This document shows positions 18,702-28,390 of a stretch of 64,000 nucleotides of DNA, piece by piece. This DNA is from Ilyomonas limi (GTDB lineage Bacteria > Bacteroidota > Bacteroidia > Chitinophagales > Chitinophagaceae), in contig NZ_SZQL01000006.1 in the NCBI RefSeq assembly GCF_005233845.1, positions 186,001 through 250,000 of the forward strand, read 5' to 3'. The notes below the pieces were generated by a model. That model did not search any database and was not told where the DNA came from. It worked only from the letters and a program-made list of their open reading frames with translations. The number at the start of each line of letters is the position of its first letter. Positions within the stretch are counted from its first letter, which is position 1. A program made the translations under genes and the position numbers.

Positions 18702-19679
18702 ATGGAAACCACTGAAAAGCAACCGGTAAAAGAGAAGTTTTACTTTCAGGTAGCGCCCAACGTTTGGGGCACAAAAGACATTTTTGTAAATATTTACATG
18801 ATTAAAGATTCGGAAAGCGATAAGTGGGTATTGGTAGATGCCGGATTAAAAACCAGTGCCGGCAAAATTAAAAAGATGGCTGCCGATTTATTTGGCGAAG
18901 ACAACAAGCCCAAAGCCATTATTATGACACACGGGCATTTTGATCATGTAGGTTCATTGGAAATATTGGCTAACCAATGGCATGTGCCGGTGTACGCACA
19001 TTATCTGGAGCTTCCTTACCTTACAGGTAAATCTTCGTACCCCCCACTTGATCCTACCGTTGGCGGCGGACTCATGTCAACCATGGCATTTTTGTATTCT
19101 ACCAAACCTGTGGATGTAAGCAGTTTCATTACTGCACTGCCTGAAGATGGAACCATACCTGTGTTGCCGGGGTGGCGCTGGATACATACACCAGGCCATA
19201 CACCGGGGCATATTAGTTTATTCAGAGACGAAGATAAAGTGCTGATTGCAGGTGATGCTTTTGTAACCACCAAAGCTGAGTCGGCATTGAGTACTGCCTT
19301 GCAGAAAAAGCTGGTTTCAGGGCCGCCGGCGTATGCTACAACCGACTGGGTAGCGGCATATAACTCGGTAAAAAAACTGCTGCTTCTGCAACCTGAAACG
19401 GCAGCTACCGGACACGGCAAGCCGATGTATGGCACCGAACTATTACGTCAATTGCTTGATTTATATGAACATTTTGACGAAATAGGTATTCCGGAACACG
19501 GAAGGTATGTAAAAGAAGCTGCAGTGCAAGATGCAAACGGTATATTGTATGTACCGCCAATGAGCGCGGAAGACAATTATAAGAAATGGATTTATATAAC
19601 CAGCGCAGCTTTATTTGCAGCTTCTATTTTGTTGGTTACAACACGGAAAAAGAAGAAGAGATTTTCCTTACTGAAATAA
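18702..19679 (+). CDS. MBL-fold metallo-hydrolase with C-terminal membrane anchor
   Basis: A 325-residue protein with the metallo-beta-lactamase fold. The metal-binding motif is MTHGHFDHVGS (H-x-H-x-D-H), with later ligands in HTPGHTPGHISLF, IAGDAF and ATGHGKPM. It is most like the glyoxalase II/hydrolase branch rather than a true beta-lactamase, and lacks a signal peptide. The C-terminus holds one hydrophobic helix (YITSAALFAASILLVTT) followed by a run of Lys/Arg, which suggests a cytoplasm-facing tail anchor. The substrate is unknown. Confidence 0.85.
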   Translation: METTEKQPVKEKFYFQVAPNVWGTKDIFVNIYMIKDSESDKWVLVDAGLKTSAGKIKKMAADLFGEDNKPKAIIMTHGHFDHVGSLEILANQWHVPVYAHYLELPYLTGKSSYPPLDPTVGGGLMSTMAFLYSTKPVDVSSFITALPEDGTIPVLPGWRWIHTPGHTPGHISLFRDEDKVLIAGDAFVTTKAESALSTALQKKLVSGPPAYATTDWVAAYNSVKKLLLLQPETAATGHGKPMYGTELLRQLLDLYEHFDEIGIPEHGRYVKEAAVQDANGILYVPPMSAEDNYKKWIYITSAALFAASILLVTTRKKKKRFSLLK

Positions 19680-19696
19680 TAGGTTGTGGAAATGAG

Positions 19697-19735
19697 AAGC
19701 CATCGTAAATGAATGAAATTACGATGGCTTTTTTT
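19697..19735 (+). terminator. Rho-independent terminator after the MBL-fold gene
   Basis: Perfect 12-bp stem AAGCCATCGTAA / TTACGATGGCTT (19697-19708 and 19719-19730) with a 10-base loop and a run of seven T residues. It lies between convergent genes, but the T tract favours the plus strand. Confidence 0.88.
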
Positions 19736-19742
19736 ATCTCTT

Positions 19743-21596
19743 TTACTTCCTCAACTCCACCACCCACATTTGCTTTGCAGGTATTTTAAAAGCTGGCAAC
19801 ACTTCCTGTCTGGTAAGTACATTACGTCCACCGCTAAAACCAGTGGTACGCTCCGGATAATTATCAAAGCTCACTGCCTTCTCTGTATCGCTGGTATTCA
19901 TAATGCACATGATTGTTTGTGTATCGGTATATCTGAAATACACATACAAGCCATCCACCGGAATATATTGCATCAGCTTGCCTTGCGTAAGCGCCGGCGA
20001 TGTTTTACGGAAGTTAGCCAAGGTTCTTATCAATTGCTGCACACTTAATGCCGTATCGCTTACTCCTTTACCGGTAAAAGCACTTGCTGTATCGCCATTC
20101 CAGCCGCCGGGAAAATCCAATCGCACCCAGCCATCAGGATTGGTAACGCCTTTCATCAGCACTTCATCGCCATAATACATTTGCGGAATACCACGACTCG
20201 TAAGTAACCATTCAAAACCCATTTTATCTTTTGCCACATCTTCATTCACTACCGAAAACCAGCGGCTTAAATCGTGGTTATCTAAGAAAATGCAATTGCG
20301 GCTGGCATCTTTATACAGGAAATCGTTACTTAAAGTCTGATACAATTTCATCACGCCATCTGTCCAGCCAAAAGGTTGCATGAGCGCAGGTTGTATGCCG
20401 TAAAAAAGGGTTTGAAAATCGGTAACACCGGGCAGATTGCTTTTGAACGGCGCATTAATCGTATTATCTGCAAAATAAGCCTGGTTAGCCGTGCCGTGCA
20501 CCCAGGTTTCACCAAACATGGTGATTTTTGGAAATTCATCCAGCAATGCCTGATTGCAGCGGTTCATAAAGGGTAAATCGTTATAAATATAGGTATCAAT
20601 GCGCCAGCCATCTACGCCAAATGTTTCTACGCTCCAAATGGCATGCTGTATTAAATAATTGGCTACATACGGGTTACTTTGGTTAAGGTCAGGCATTTGA
20701 GTAGTAAACCAACCATCTGCTAATTGCTTCTCCTGGCTTTTAGCACCGTGCGGGTCAAAAGCCGTTTGTTCGCGGTAATTGGTTTGCGTGAATGTAGTCC
20801 ATTGATGCAGCCAATCTTTCATGGGCGGGTCCTGTACCGTAAAATGATACAAGCCCACGTGATTGTACACAGCATCCTGTATCAGTTTCATGCCGCGCCG
20901 GTGCAACGAATCACTTAATGCTATATACTTTTCAGCACCGCCAAAGCGTGGCTCTATTACATAATGGTTGGTAAAAGCATAACCATGCTCGGTGCGGTTG
21001 GGCATGTCATTTTCCAGCACCGGCGTCATCCACAAAGTAGTTACACCTAAATGTTGCAAATAATCTAAGTGATTAATTACGCCCTGCAAATCGCCGCCAT
21101 GCCGCAAAAAAATAGAATCGCGGTTGAGCGATTGATCACGCATACCTGCAATCCGGTCGTTGGTAGTATCGCCGTTGCTAAAGCGATCGGGCATTAAAAG
21201 ATAAACAAAATCAGATGCATTCACACCTTGCGCAAACTGCGTTCCGTTGCCGGTGCGGCGCTTCTTCAATTCATAATTGACAGTAAAAGTGCTGTCGTTT
21301 TTCTTAATAACAATCCTGCAAATACCTGGCTTTGCAGTAGATGCAATTTTTACATCCAAAAACAAATAATTCCTGTTCTCTACTTTGTTGGTTTTGATTA
21401 ATGCAACTCCGGGATACGACAAACTTACAGTTGCGCCAGATGCAATATTGGGATGATGCACCATCAACTGCAGGTTTTGATTTTTCATTCCCACAAACCA
21501 ATTAGTAGGATATACTTCTATTGATGATTGTGCAAATGCATACAGGTTACATACAATCAACCCAATAACAAACAAATATTTTTTATTTTTTAGCAT
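19743..21596 (-). CDS. Glycoside hydrolase family 13 enzyme (cyclomaltodextrinase/neopullulanase-like, SusA type)
   Basis: A 617-residue exported amylase with signal peptide MLKNKKYLFVIGLIVCNLYAFAQ. An N-terminal immunoglobulin-like domain (about 25-120) precedes the GH13 barrel. Catalytic residues are in FGVDGWRIDTYIYND (nucleophile Asp), ITMFGETWVHG (acid/base Glu) and IFLDNHDLSRW (third Asp). A C-terminal beta domain completes it. It should cut alpha-1,4-glucans or cyclic maltodextrins in the periplasm. The gene for an MFS sugar carrier lies directly upstream on the strand, 152 bp away, so the pair resembles a small maltodextrin-use locus. The start at 21596 is chosen over 21722 because it places the signal peptide first. 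Confidence 0.9.
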   Translation of the reverse strand: MLKNKKYLFVIGLIVCNLYAFAQSSIEVYPTNWFVGMKNQNLQLMVHHPNIASGATVSLSYPGVALIKTNKVENRNYLFLDVKIASTAKPGICRIVIKKNDSTFTVNYELKKRRTGNGTQFAQGVNASDFVYLLMPDRFSNGDTTNDRIAGMRDQSLNRDSIFLRHGGDLQGVINHLDYLQHLGVTTLWMTPVLENDMPNRTEHGYAFTNHYVIEPRFGGAEKYIALSDSLHRRGMKLIQDAVYNHVGLYHFTVQDPPMKDWLHQWTTFTQTNYREQTAFDPHGAKSQEKQLADGWFTTQMPDLNQSNPYVANYLIQHAIWSVETFGVDGWRIDTYIYNDLPFMNRCNQALLDEFPKITMFGETWVHGTANQAYFADNTINAPFKSNLPGVTDFQTLFYGIQPALMQPFGWTDGVMKLYQTLSNDFLYKDASRNCIFLDNHDLSRWFSVVNEDVAKDKMGFEWLLTSRGIPQMYYGDEVLMKGVTNPDGWVRLDFPGGWNGDTASAFTGKGVSDTALSVQQLIRTLANFRKTSPALTQGKLMQYIPVDGLYVYFRYTDTQTIMCIMNTSDTEKAVSFDNYPERTTGFSGGRNVLTRQEVLPAFKIPAKQMWVVELRK

Positions 21597-21748
21597 AGAT
21601 AAAATAAATTTTTTTGGACTCCGAAGACACAACGAATGCAAAGGTGTACAAACCTGCCTGTTGGCTACAGCGAAGAACAAGGAATAATACAGTAATATTT
21701 GTGTTACTTTATCTCTTTGCACCTCCGTGGTTCAATACTTATATATTT

Positions 21749-23140
21749 TTAGTCCGCAGCAGTATTTGCCAGTTCTATATCTTCTGTAATTTCTTTGGCG
21801 GTTTCGGCGTGGTCTTCTTTTACTATCACATTCAGCAAACCGGCAATAATCATAGAGATGCCGCCCACCAGCAAGGCATAAATGCTTTGGTCGTTAAAAA
21901 CGCTTTTTACAATAAAGCCTAAAATAGCAGCCGCTAATATTTGCGGAATAACAATAAAAAAATTGAATACACCCATATAAAAACCCATTTTACTGGCGGG
22001 CAACGCACCTGCAAGAATGGCGTACGGCATAGTAAGTGTAGAAGCCCATGCCAGCCCGATGAGCACCATAGAAAGCAATAATGTTTGATGGTCTTTTATA
22101 AAAAAAATGGAAATAAAGCCAATGCCACCTACTACCAAACAAAGCAGGTGGGTAAAACGGCGGCTTATTTTGGCGGCAAGCATCGGCAGCAGGAAAGCAG
22201 CGATTGCCGAAACACCATTATATACCATAAACATTACGCCCACCCAATCGCCCGCATCTTGAAACGCTTTTGAAGTGGTATCGGTAGTGCCGTACACATT
22301 TTGCGCAACGGCTGCGGTAGTATAAATCCACATGGAAAAAAAAGCAAGCCAGGTAAAAAACTGCACAATTGCGAGTTGCAGCATTGTTGGCGGCATAGCG
22401 CCAATGCCACGTACAATTTCTCCAAAAGCATGCGCCACCCCTTTGGATTGTTTTTTCTCCTGTTCCCATGCCTGCATATTTTCGGGCGGATATTCTTTGG
22501 AAGTAAAAACCGTCCACATTACAGCAGCTAAATAAATAAAACCACCAATGTAAAAAGAATATTTTACTGAATTGGGTATAACACCTTCCGGAGCTGTATT
22601 GGGAATATTAAATACATTGGTAAAAATATAGGGTAGCAATGATGCGATAACTGCTCCCAGCCCAATGAAAAAAGTTTGCATAGCAAAGCCGGTAGTGCGT
22701 TGCGAAGCGGGCAGCTTATCGCCTACAAATGCCCTGAACGGCTCCATAGATATATTAATGGAAGCATCCAACACCCACAGCAGCAAAGCCGCCATCCACA
22801 GCATATAGGAATTAGGCATCAGAAACAGCGCCAGCGAAGCCAGGATGGCACCTATAAAAAAGAAAGGGCGCCGCCTGCCCCAGAACGGGTGCCACGTTCT
22901 GTCGCTAATGTAACCGATAATAGGCTGAACAACCAAACCGGTAAATGGCGCGGCAATCCAGAGAATAGCAATTTTATCTAAATCGGCACCCAGCGTTTGA
23001 AAGATACGGCTGACGTTGGCATTCTGCAGTGCAAAGCCAAACTGAATACCAAAAAATCCAAAACTCATATTGAAGAGCTGCCCGATAGAAAGTGCAGGCT
23101 TTGGAGTGCCTGCAGCATTGGTTGGAAGGGATACGGCCAT
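21749..23140 (-). CDS. MFS transporter, SLC45/GPH-like sugar carrier
   Basis: About 463 residues with roughly 12 membrane segments. The segment GYISDRTWHPFWGRRRPFFFIGAI is the cytoplasmic loop 2-3 signature typical of sucrose/maltose carriers of the SLC45 and GPH branch. A long loop (PPENMQAWEQEKKQSKGVAHAFGE) joins the two halves. Next to a GH13 amylase, the likely cargo is maltose or maltodextrin, taken up with a cation; this is inferred. It is divergent from sucD, and the 110 bp between them hold the sucD promoter. Confidence 0.85.
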   Translation of the reverse strand: MAVSLPTNAAGTPKPALSIGQLFNMSFGFFGIQFGFALQNANVSRIFQTLGADLDKIAILWIAAPFTGLVVQPIIGYISDRTWHPFWGRRRPFFFIGAILASLALFLMPNSYMLWMAALLLWVLDASINISMEPFRAFVGDKLPASQRTTGFAMQTFFIGLGAVIASLLPYIFTNVFNIPNTAPEGVIPNSVKYSFYIGGFIYLAAVMWTVFTSKEYPPENMQAWEQEKKQSKGVAHAFGEIVRGIGAMPPTMLQLAIVQFFTWLAFFSMWIYTTAAVAQNVYGTTDTTSKAFQDAGDWVGVMFMVYNGVSAIAAFLLPMLAAKISRRFTHLLCLVVGGIGFISIFFIKDHQTLLLSMVLIGLAWASTLTMPYAILAGALPASKMGFYMGVFNFFIVIPQILAAAILGFIVKSVFNDQSIYALLVGGISMIIAGLLNVIVKEDHAETAKEITEDIELANTAAD

Positions 23141-23221
23141 AAGCAATCGTTTAATGGAACAAATATGGATAAAAAAATGGATTGCTCCTTTGATTACTTT
23201 TAATTATTACGGCATACACCT

Positions 23222-23229
23222 TACATTTG
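23222..23229 (+). promoter_or_regulatory. Candidate -7 element TACATTTG of sucD
   Basis: An exact match to the Bacteroidota TAnnTTTG element, 21 bp before the sucD ATG. A weak TTTT stands at the expected -33 distance (23198-23201). Confidence 0.5.
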
Positions 23230-23250
23230 CTCCACTTTAAAAAATAACCT

Positions 23251-24123
23251 ATGTCTGTTTTGGTAAATAAAGACTCCAAAGTAATTGTACAAGGCTTTAC
23301 CGGTACCGAAGGTACCTTTCATGCATCACAAATGATTGAATATGGGACCAACGTAGTAGGCGGTGTAACGCCGGGCAAAGGCGGCAGCACGCATTTGGAC
23401 CGTCCTGTATTTAATACCGTTGCCGATGCAGTGAAAGCAACGGGCGCTAATGTAAGTATCATATTTGTACCACCGGCGTTTGCCGCCGATGCGATTATGG
23501 AAAGCGCTGATGCGGGTATTGCGCTGATTGTATGTATTACCGAAGGTATTCCAACACAGGACATGGTAAAAGTGAAAAACTATCTTAAAAGTTACTCTTC
23601 CAGGTTAATTGGTCCAAACTGCCCCGGCGTAATTACAGCTGGCGAAGCCAAAGTAGGCATTATGCCCGGCTTTATTTTTAAGCCTGGTAAAATAGGTATT
23701 GTATCTAAAAGCGGTACGCTTACTTATGAAGCTGCTGACCAGGCGGTGAAAGCGGGCTTAGGCATTAGCACCGCTATTGGCATTGGCGGTGACCCGATTA
23801 TTGGTACAACCACCAAAGAAGCAGTTGAATTATTAATGAATGATGAAGAAACGGAAGGCATTATTATGATAGGTGAGATTGGCGGCGGCATGGAAGCCGA
23901 AGCTGCCCGCTGGATAAAAGAAAATGGTAAAAAGCCGGTAGTTGGTTTCATTGCCGGACAAACCGCGCCTCCCGGCAGACGCATGGGACACGCCGGTGCT
24001 ATTGTAGGCGGCGCTGAAGATACCGCTGCGGCAAAAATGCGCATTATGGAAGAATGTGGCATTCATGTGGTTGCCAGCCCGGCTGATATTGGTAAGACCA
24101 TGGCTGCGGCTTTGAAGAAATAA
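23251..24123 (+). CDS. sucD: Succinate--CoA ligase (ADP/GDP-forming) subunit alpha
   Basis: A 290-residue TCA-cycle enzyme subunit that binds CoA and carries the phospho-histidine. The N-terminal CoA-binding Rossmann domain shows [20 protein letters not shown] and [12 protein letters not shown]; the ligase domain holds [13 protein letters not shown] with the phosphorylated histidine His247. Length and motifs are standard. The beta subunit gene (sucC) is not in this window, so the two subunits are unlinked here. It is followed by its own terminator. Confidence 0.97.
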   Translation: MSVLVNKDSKVIVQGFTGTEGTFHASQMIEYGTNVVGGVTPGKGGSTHLDRPVFNTVADAVKATGANVSIIFVPPAFAADAIMESADAGIALIVCITEGIPTQDMVKVKNYLKSYSSRLIGPNCPGVITAGEAKVGIMPGFIFKPGKIGIVSKSGTLTYEAADQAVKAGLGISTAIGIGGDPIIGTTTKEAVELLMNDEETEGIIMIGEIGGGMEAEAARWIKENGKKPVVGFIAGQTAPPGRRMGHAGAIVGGAEDTAAAKMRIMEECGIHVVASPADIGKTMAAALKK

Positions 24124-24144
24124 ATGTTTTCACATTAATATATT

Positions 24145-24179
24145 ACGCTCTGCAGATTCTGTGGAGCGTTTTTGTTTTT
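24145..24179 (+). terminator. Terminator after sucD
   Basis: Stem ACGCTC / GAGCGT (arms 24145-24150 and 24164-24169) with an inner CAG/CTG pairing, followed by T-rich sequence TTTTTGTTTTTG. Confidence 0.75.
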
Positions 24180-24372
24180 GATAAACCAGTACAGGCTCTT
24201 AAGATTATACGAAAGACCTTAACCTTAAAATGCTTAGACCAAAGCCCTGTGTTATCATTTGAATATGTCTATCCCTCTTGTCAATTAACAATATTCCACT
24301 TTTAATATTCAATATCTTCCCTTACCTTCGCCGCCCGAAATTTTATTTTTTAATTAAACAAACAACAGGGTA

Positions 24373-24738
24373 ATGAACAATTACGAATTGATGGTGATTT
24401 TTACCCCTGTGCTTTCTGAAGACGAATTTAAAAACGTTCAGAAAAAGTACACCGATTTCATTACAGAAAACGGTGGAACAATCGTGCACAGCAACCCCTG
24501 GGGATTAAAATCACTGGCGTATCCTATCCAGAAAAAAACCACCGGTATCTACTGGGTTCTGGAATACAGCGCGCCATCCAGCTTCAATGAGAAGTTAAAG
24601 ATCCAGATTTTACGTGATGAGCAAATTATGCGCTTCATGTACACTGCACTCGACAAATACGCCGTTGAGTACAATGCTAAAAAGAGAAGTGGCGTACCTA
24701 CACAGGTAGATAAACTGGAGGAGGTAAACAATGGCTAA
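24373..24738 (+). CDS. rpsF: 30S ribosomal protein S6
   Basis: A 121-residue small-subunit protein that pairs with S18 on the platform of the 30S particle. Family features are [19 protein letters not shown], the strand [25 protein letters not shown] and [11 protein letters not shown]. First gene of the rpsF-rpsR-rplI cluster; its end overlaps rpsR by 8 bp, a sign of translational coupling. Confidence 0.97.
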   Translation: MNNYELMVIFTPVLSEDEFKNVQKKYTDFITENGGTIVHSNPWGLKSLAYPIQKKTTGIYWVLEYSAPSSFNEKLKIQILRDEQIMRFMYTALDKYAVEYNAKKRSGVPTQVDKLEEVNNG

Positions 24739-24997
24739 AGCCAACGAAATCAAATACCTGACCGCCATTAAACAGGAAAAGCCAAAGAAAAAATTCTGCC
24801 GCTTTAAGAAATATGGCATCAAGTACGTGGATTACAAAGACGTAGAGTTCTTGAAGAAATTTATCAATGAGCAAGGTAAATTGTTGCCTCGCCGTTTGAC
24901 CGGTAATTCTTTGAAATACCAGCGCAAAGTATCTGATGCGGTAAAGAAAGCCCGCCAAATGGCACTGCTGCCTTACGTAACAGATTTGTTGAAATAG
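24731..24997 (+). CDS. rpsR: 30S ribosomal protein S18
   Basis: An 88-residue protein with the S18 core ([60 protein letters not shown]). It binds 16S rRNA together with S6. The gene begins inside the 3' end of rpsF. The first Cys (in KKKFCRFKK) is conserved but a full zinc ribbon is not visible. The gap to rplI is unusually long at 186 bp and full of repeats. Confidence 0.97.
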   Translation: MAKANEIKYLTAIKQEKPKKKFCRFKKYGIKYVDYKDVEFLKKFINEQGKLLPRRLTGNSLKYQRKVSDAVKKARQMALLPYVTDLLK

Positions 24998-25183
24998 CTT
25001 TGTCAATTGTGAATAGTGAGTTGTAAATAAAGCGCTCGATTATGATTTTTCACACAGCCACCTCATCCTCCATTGACAATTCACAAAAACACTTACAATC
25101 ATTAGTCACCATTCCCTAATCCCGATGCAATCGGGAGACAGCACCAAACAGTTGGGCTCTTGGGAACTAAAATTTTAAAAACC
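24998..25183. repeat. Repeat-filled spacer between rpsR and rplI
   Basis: The spacer holds TTGTCAATTGTGAATAGTGA near 25001 and its near-complement CATTGACAATTCACAAAA near 25070-25088, then a 7-bp palindromic hairpin TCCCGAT-GCA-ATCGGGA at 25120-25136. The first type recurs at 31636-31795 and 39563-39590. The spacer interrupts an otherwise tight ribosomal-protein cluster. Confidence 0.6.
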
Positions 25184-25630
25184 ATGCAGGTTATATTAAT
25201 TCAGGATGTAGATAATTTGGGAGGCGCCAACGAATTGGCTACTGTAAAAAACGGTTATGCCCGTAACTATCTCATTCCAAAAAAGCTGGCGGTAGAAGCT
25301 AATGCTTCTAATCTTCGCCAGTTGGAAGAAAAACAAAAAGTAAAAGCAAAGAAAGAAGCCGCTATGCTGGCTGAAATAAACAAGGTAATTGCTGTGTTGA
25401 AGGAATCGCCGGTAAAAGTATCTGCTAAAACCGGCACCAGCGGTAAGATATTCGGCAGCATTACTGCTTTGCAAATCGCCCGTGCTATCCGCGACCAGAA
25501 AGGTTACGAGATAGACCGCAAGCGCATTCATATTTTAGATGAAGTAAAAGAATTAGGCACCTACAAAGCTTCTGTAGATTTTGGTAATGGCAACACTACC
25601 GAAATTGAATTTGAAGTAACAGGTGAATAA
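25184..25630 (+). CDS. rplI: 50S ribosomal protein L9
   Basis: A 148-residue protein that spans from the 50S body near the L1 stalk. Family motifs are MQVILIQDVDNLGGANELATVKNGYARNYLIP at the N-terminus, a long connecting helix rich in Lys/Glu, and the C-terminal domain with GKIFGSITALQIARAI. The ATG at 25184 gives the standard length; an upstream in-frame TTG at 25160 would add eight non-conserved residues. It ends before a clear terminator. Confidence 0.96.
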   Translation: MQVILIQDVDNLGGANELATVKNGYARNYLIPKKLAVEANASNLRQLEEKQKVKAKKEAAMLAEINKVIAVLKESPVKVSAKTGTSGKIFGSITALQIARAIRDQKGYEIDRKRIHILDEVKELGTYKASVDFGNGNTTEIEFEVTGE

Positions 25631-25654
25631 AGAGTTTATACTACTTATATATCT

Positions 25655-25684
25655 AACCCGCAATAGTCTTATTGCGGGTTTTTT
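25655..25684 (+). terminator. Rho-independent terminator after rplI
   Basis: Perfect 11-bp stem AACCCGCAATA / TATTGCGGGTT (25655-25665 and 25670-25680), 4-base loop, then TTTTT. Confidence 0.9.
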
Positions 25685-25761
25685 ATTGTATGAACTGGAT
25701 TTAAAGGATTGTTGGGATAGATAGGATTGGATGAAAGTAAGCGTTTGTCAAAATGGAGCTT

Positions 25762-25806
25762 GTTGCTGATATTCCGAAAGCCGCTGGCGTTCGGAATATC
25801 AGCAAC
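25762..25806. repeat. Perfect 17-bp inverted repeat between rplI and pheT
   Basis: Arms GTTGCTGATATTCCGAA (25762-25778) and its exact complement (25790-25806) flank the 11-base loop AGCCGCTGGCG, itself able to pair GCC/GGC. No T tract. Weaker inverted similarity continues outward to about 25707 and 25870. Confidence 0.75.
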
Positions 25807-25901
25807 TTACAAATCCTCAATCCAATAAACCTTTCTAAGGTATCCTATCTTCTCCCAATCGCCGATATCCTACAAATTACAAACATCTCAGTTCAGACAT
25901 T

Positions 25902-25909
25902 TATCTTTG
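25902..25909 (+). promoter_or_regulatory. Candidate -7 element TATCTTTG of pheT
   Basis: Exact TAnnTTTG match, 23 bp before the pheT ATG; no good TTTG at -33. Confidence 0.45.
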
Positions 25910-25932
25910 CAGCCCTTTAAATTTCAGATTAC

Positions 25933-28359
25933 ATGACCATTTCTTATAATTGGCTTAGCGAATATTTGCCCCAGACCATTGCACCCGAAGAATTGTCTAA
26001 AATTTTGACCTCCATTGGTTTGGAAGTAGAAAGTATGGAAAAATACGAAAGTATTAAAGGTGGACTGAAGGGTTTAGTGATAGGCGAAGTATTGACCTGT
26101 GAGCAACATCCGAATGCAGATAAACTGAAAAAAACTACTGTAAACATTGGCGGTAATGAGCCTTTACAAATTGTATGTGGTGCATCCAATGTAGCTACCG
26201 GTCAAAAGGTAGTTGTAGCACCTGTAGGCACTACCATTTATCCAACATCTGGCGAGCCAATAACCATGAAAGTTGCTAAAATCAGAGGTGTGGAAAGCTA
26301 TGGAATGATTTGCGCCGAAGATGAAATAGGCATAGGCGAAAGTCATTCAGGCATTATGATCCTTCGCAATGATGCACAACCTGGAACACCTGCTTTTGAA
26401 TATTTCAACACTTATAATGATGTCATTTATGAAATAGGTCTCACGCCCAACCGCATGGATGCAATGAGCCATATCGGGGTAGCAAAAGATGTATGTGCGT
26501 ATTTATCTTATCATAAAGGGCAGGAAATCAAACCTGTTTTGCCTTACAACAATGAATTAATACCGGATAATCTTGATTTGCCTATATCTGTTACCATCGA
26601 AAACGAAGAAGCCTGTCAGCGGTATGCAGGTGTAAGTATTAGTAATGTGCAGGTAAAGCCATCGCCTGAATGGCTGCAAAACAGGTTAAAAGCAATTGGG
26701 ATCCGCGCTATCAACAATATCGTGGATATTACCAATTTCATTCTTCACGAAACGGGTCAGCCGCTCCATGCTTTTGATGCAGATGCGATAACAGGCAATC
26801 AGGTGATTATAAAGAACCTGCCGCAAGGCACGCCTTTTATCACCCTGGATGGCAAAGAAAGAAAACTTAATGCGGCCGACCTGATGATTTGCAATGCCCA
26901 AACGGGCATGTGTATCGCGGGTGTATTTGGCGGCGCCGAAAGTGGTGTAAAAGAAAGCACCACTAATATTTTTCTCGAAAGTGCCTGGTTCAATCCCGTT
27001 AGCATCCGCAAAACGTCTTTTACACATGGCTTGCGCACCGATGCAGCTACCCGATTTGAAAAAGGCGTTGATATTTCCAATACGGTAAATGTATTGAAGC
27101 GTGCAGCTTTACTCATAAAAGAACTTGCTGGTGGCAGCATAAGTAGCGATGTGGTAGATGTGTATCCTCATCCGCAACCAAAAACAATTGTAACGCTTAC
27201 GTATAGCTTCTTAAAAAAGTTAAGCGGCAAACAATATTCACCCACAGAAGTTAAAACAATTTTGACAGCTTTGGGCTTTGAAGTGGTGCTGGAAAATGAG
27301 ATTGAGCTTACACTCGCTGTTCCCTTCAGTAAGCCTGATATTAGCCTGCCTGCAGATATTGTAGAAGAAATTGTGCGCATTGATGGCTTGGATAATATTG
27401 CCATTCCAACAGCCATCACTATCTCTCCTGCAATAGAAACCATTGGTTTTAAAGAAGCATTGAAAGATAAGCTTGCACAGTATCTCACTGGTTTGGGTTT
27501 TATAGAAATAATGACCAACTCTATTACTAACAGCAGCTATTTTAATGAAGCAACACTGGCGCATACAGTAAAAATGATCAATAATCTCAGCGCCGATTTA
27601 AATGTAATGCGTCCTTCGATGCTGGAAACCGGTTTGGAAGCAATTGGATATAACCTCAATCGTAAAAACAACAACCTCCGGTTCTTTGAATTCGGCAAAA
27701 CTTATTTTACCAGCGAACTTGGTCATTATAAAGAGGAAGAACATTTGTGCCTCTATGCCACGGGGCAAACCGGTGAAGATGAGTGGAATGGAAAAGGAAA
27801 GGCATTTGATTTTTTTGACGTTAAAGGTTTTGTTGCAGCGGTGCTCACCACTGCCGGTATCAAACATATTTCCTTTGATAAAAAGGAATCGGAAAATAGT
27901 ATTTCTTTGAATGTCTTTTCAGGCAAAAACAACGTAGGTACCGTTTCCTATTTATTACCGAAACAACTCAAACAGTTCGACATTAAACAGCCGGTTTGCT
28001 TTGCAGATATTTCTTTCGACAAACTGATACAGGCAGTGCAGGCAAAAAAGATAGCATACGAAGAAGTGTCCCGCTTCCCATCAGTGCAGCGCGATTTGTC
28101 CATTATCGTAAATAAGCGTGTTACGTATGCTGATGTACAAAATGTTGTAAACAAATTAAAGCTGCAAAAGCTCACCAACATGCGTTTATTTGATGTGTTT
28201 GAAAGCGATAAGTTAGGTATTGGCAAAAAATCTTTCGCCATTAGCTTTACCTTTATGGATGAAGAAAAAACACTGACTGATAAAGAAATAGAAGCAGCAG
28301 TTAACAAAATTATACAGGTTTTAGAAAAGGATTTAGAAGCAGAAATACGCAAGCAGTAG
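25933..28359 (+). CDS. pheT: Phenylalanine--tRNA ligase subunit beta
   Basis: An 808-residue beta subunit of the heterotetrameric PheRS. In order: N-terminal start MTISYNWLSEYLP, an EMAP-II-like tRNA-binding domain (about 40-150: VIGEVLTCEQHPNADKLKKTTVNIG), the B3/B4 editing region (NNIVDITNFILHETGQPLHAFDAD), the B5 domain (about 400-470), the catalytic-like core (NSITNSSYFNEATL, MRPSMLETGLEAIGYNLNR), and the C-terminal anticodon-binding fold (RFPSVQRDLSIIVNKRVTYADV). pheS is not in the window. rnpB starts 31 bp after its stop. Confidence 0.97.
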   Translation: MTISYNWLSEYLPQTIAPEELSKILTSIGLEVESMEKYESIKGGLKGLVIGEVLTCEQHPNADKLKKTTVNIGGNEPLQIVCGASNVATGQKVVVAPVGTTIYPTSGEPITMKVAKIRGVESYGMICAEDEIGIGESHSGIMILRNDAQPGTPAFEYFNTYNDVIYEIGLTPNRMDAMSHIGVAKDVCAYLSYHKGQEIKPVLPYNNELIPDNLDLPISVTIENEEACQRYAGVSISNVQVKPSPEWLQNRLKAIGIRAINNIVDITNFILHETGQPLHAFDADAITGNQVIIKNLPQGTPFITLDGKERKLNAADLMICNAQTGMCIAGVFGGAESGVKESTTNIFLESAWFNPVSIRKTSFTHGLRTDAATRFEKGVDISNTVNVLKRAALLIKELAGGSISSDVVDVYPHPQPKTIVTLTYSFLKKLSGKQYSPTEVKTILTALGFEVVLENEIELTLAVPFSKPDISLPADIVEEIVRIDGLDNIAIPTAITISPAIETIGFKEALKDKLAQYLTGLGFIEIMTNSITNSSYFNEATLAHTVKMINNLSADLNVMRPSMLETGLEAIGYNLNRKNNNLRFFEFGKTYFTSELGHYKEEEHLCLYATGQTGEDEWNGKGKAFDFFDVKGFVAAVLTTAGIKHISFDKKESENSISLNVFSGKNNVGTVSYLLPKQLKQFDIKQPVCFADISFDKLIQAVQAKKIAYEEVSRFPSVQRDLSIIVNKRVTYADVQNVVNKLKLQKLTNMRLFDVFESDKLGIGKKSFAISFTFMDEEKTLTDKEIEAAVNKIIQVLEKDLEAEIRKQ

Positions 28360-28377
28360 ATTTCGATTATAAATATT

Positions 28378-28385
28378 TATTTTTG
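28378..28385 (+). promoter_or_regulatory. Promoter -7 element TATTTTTG of rnpB
   Basis: An exact TAnnTTTG whose last base is six bases before the first base of the P1 helix of RNase P RNA (28391), which is the expected transcription start. This fixes the distance from element to start for this genome. No good -33 TTTG. Confidence 0.6.
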
Positions 28386-28390
28386 TATTT

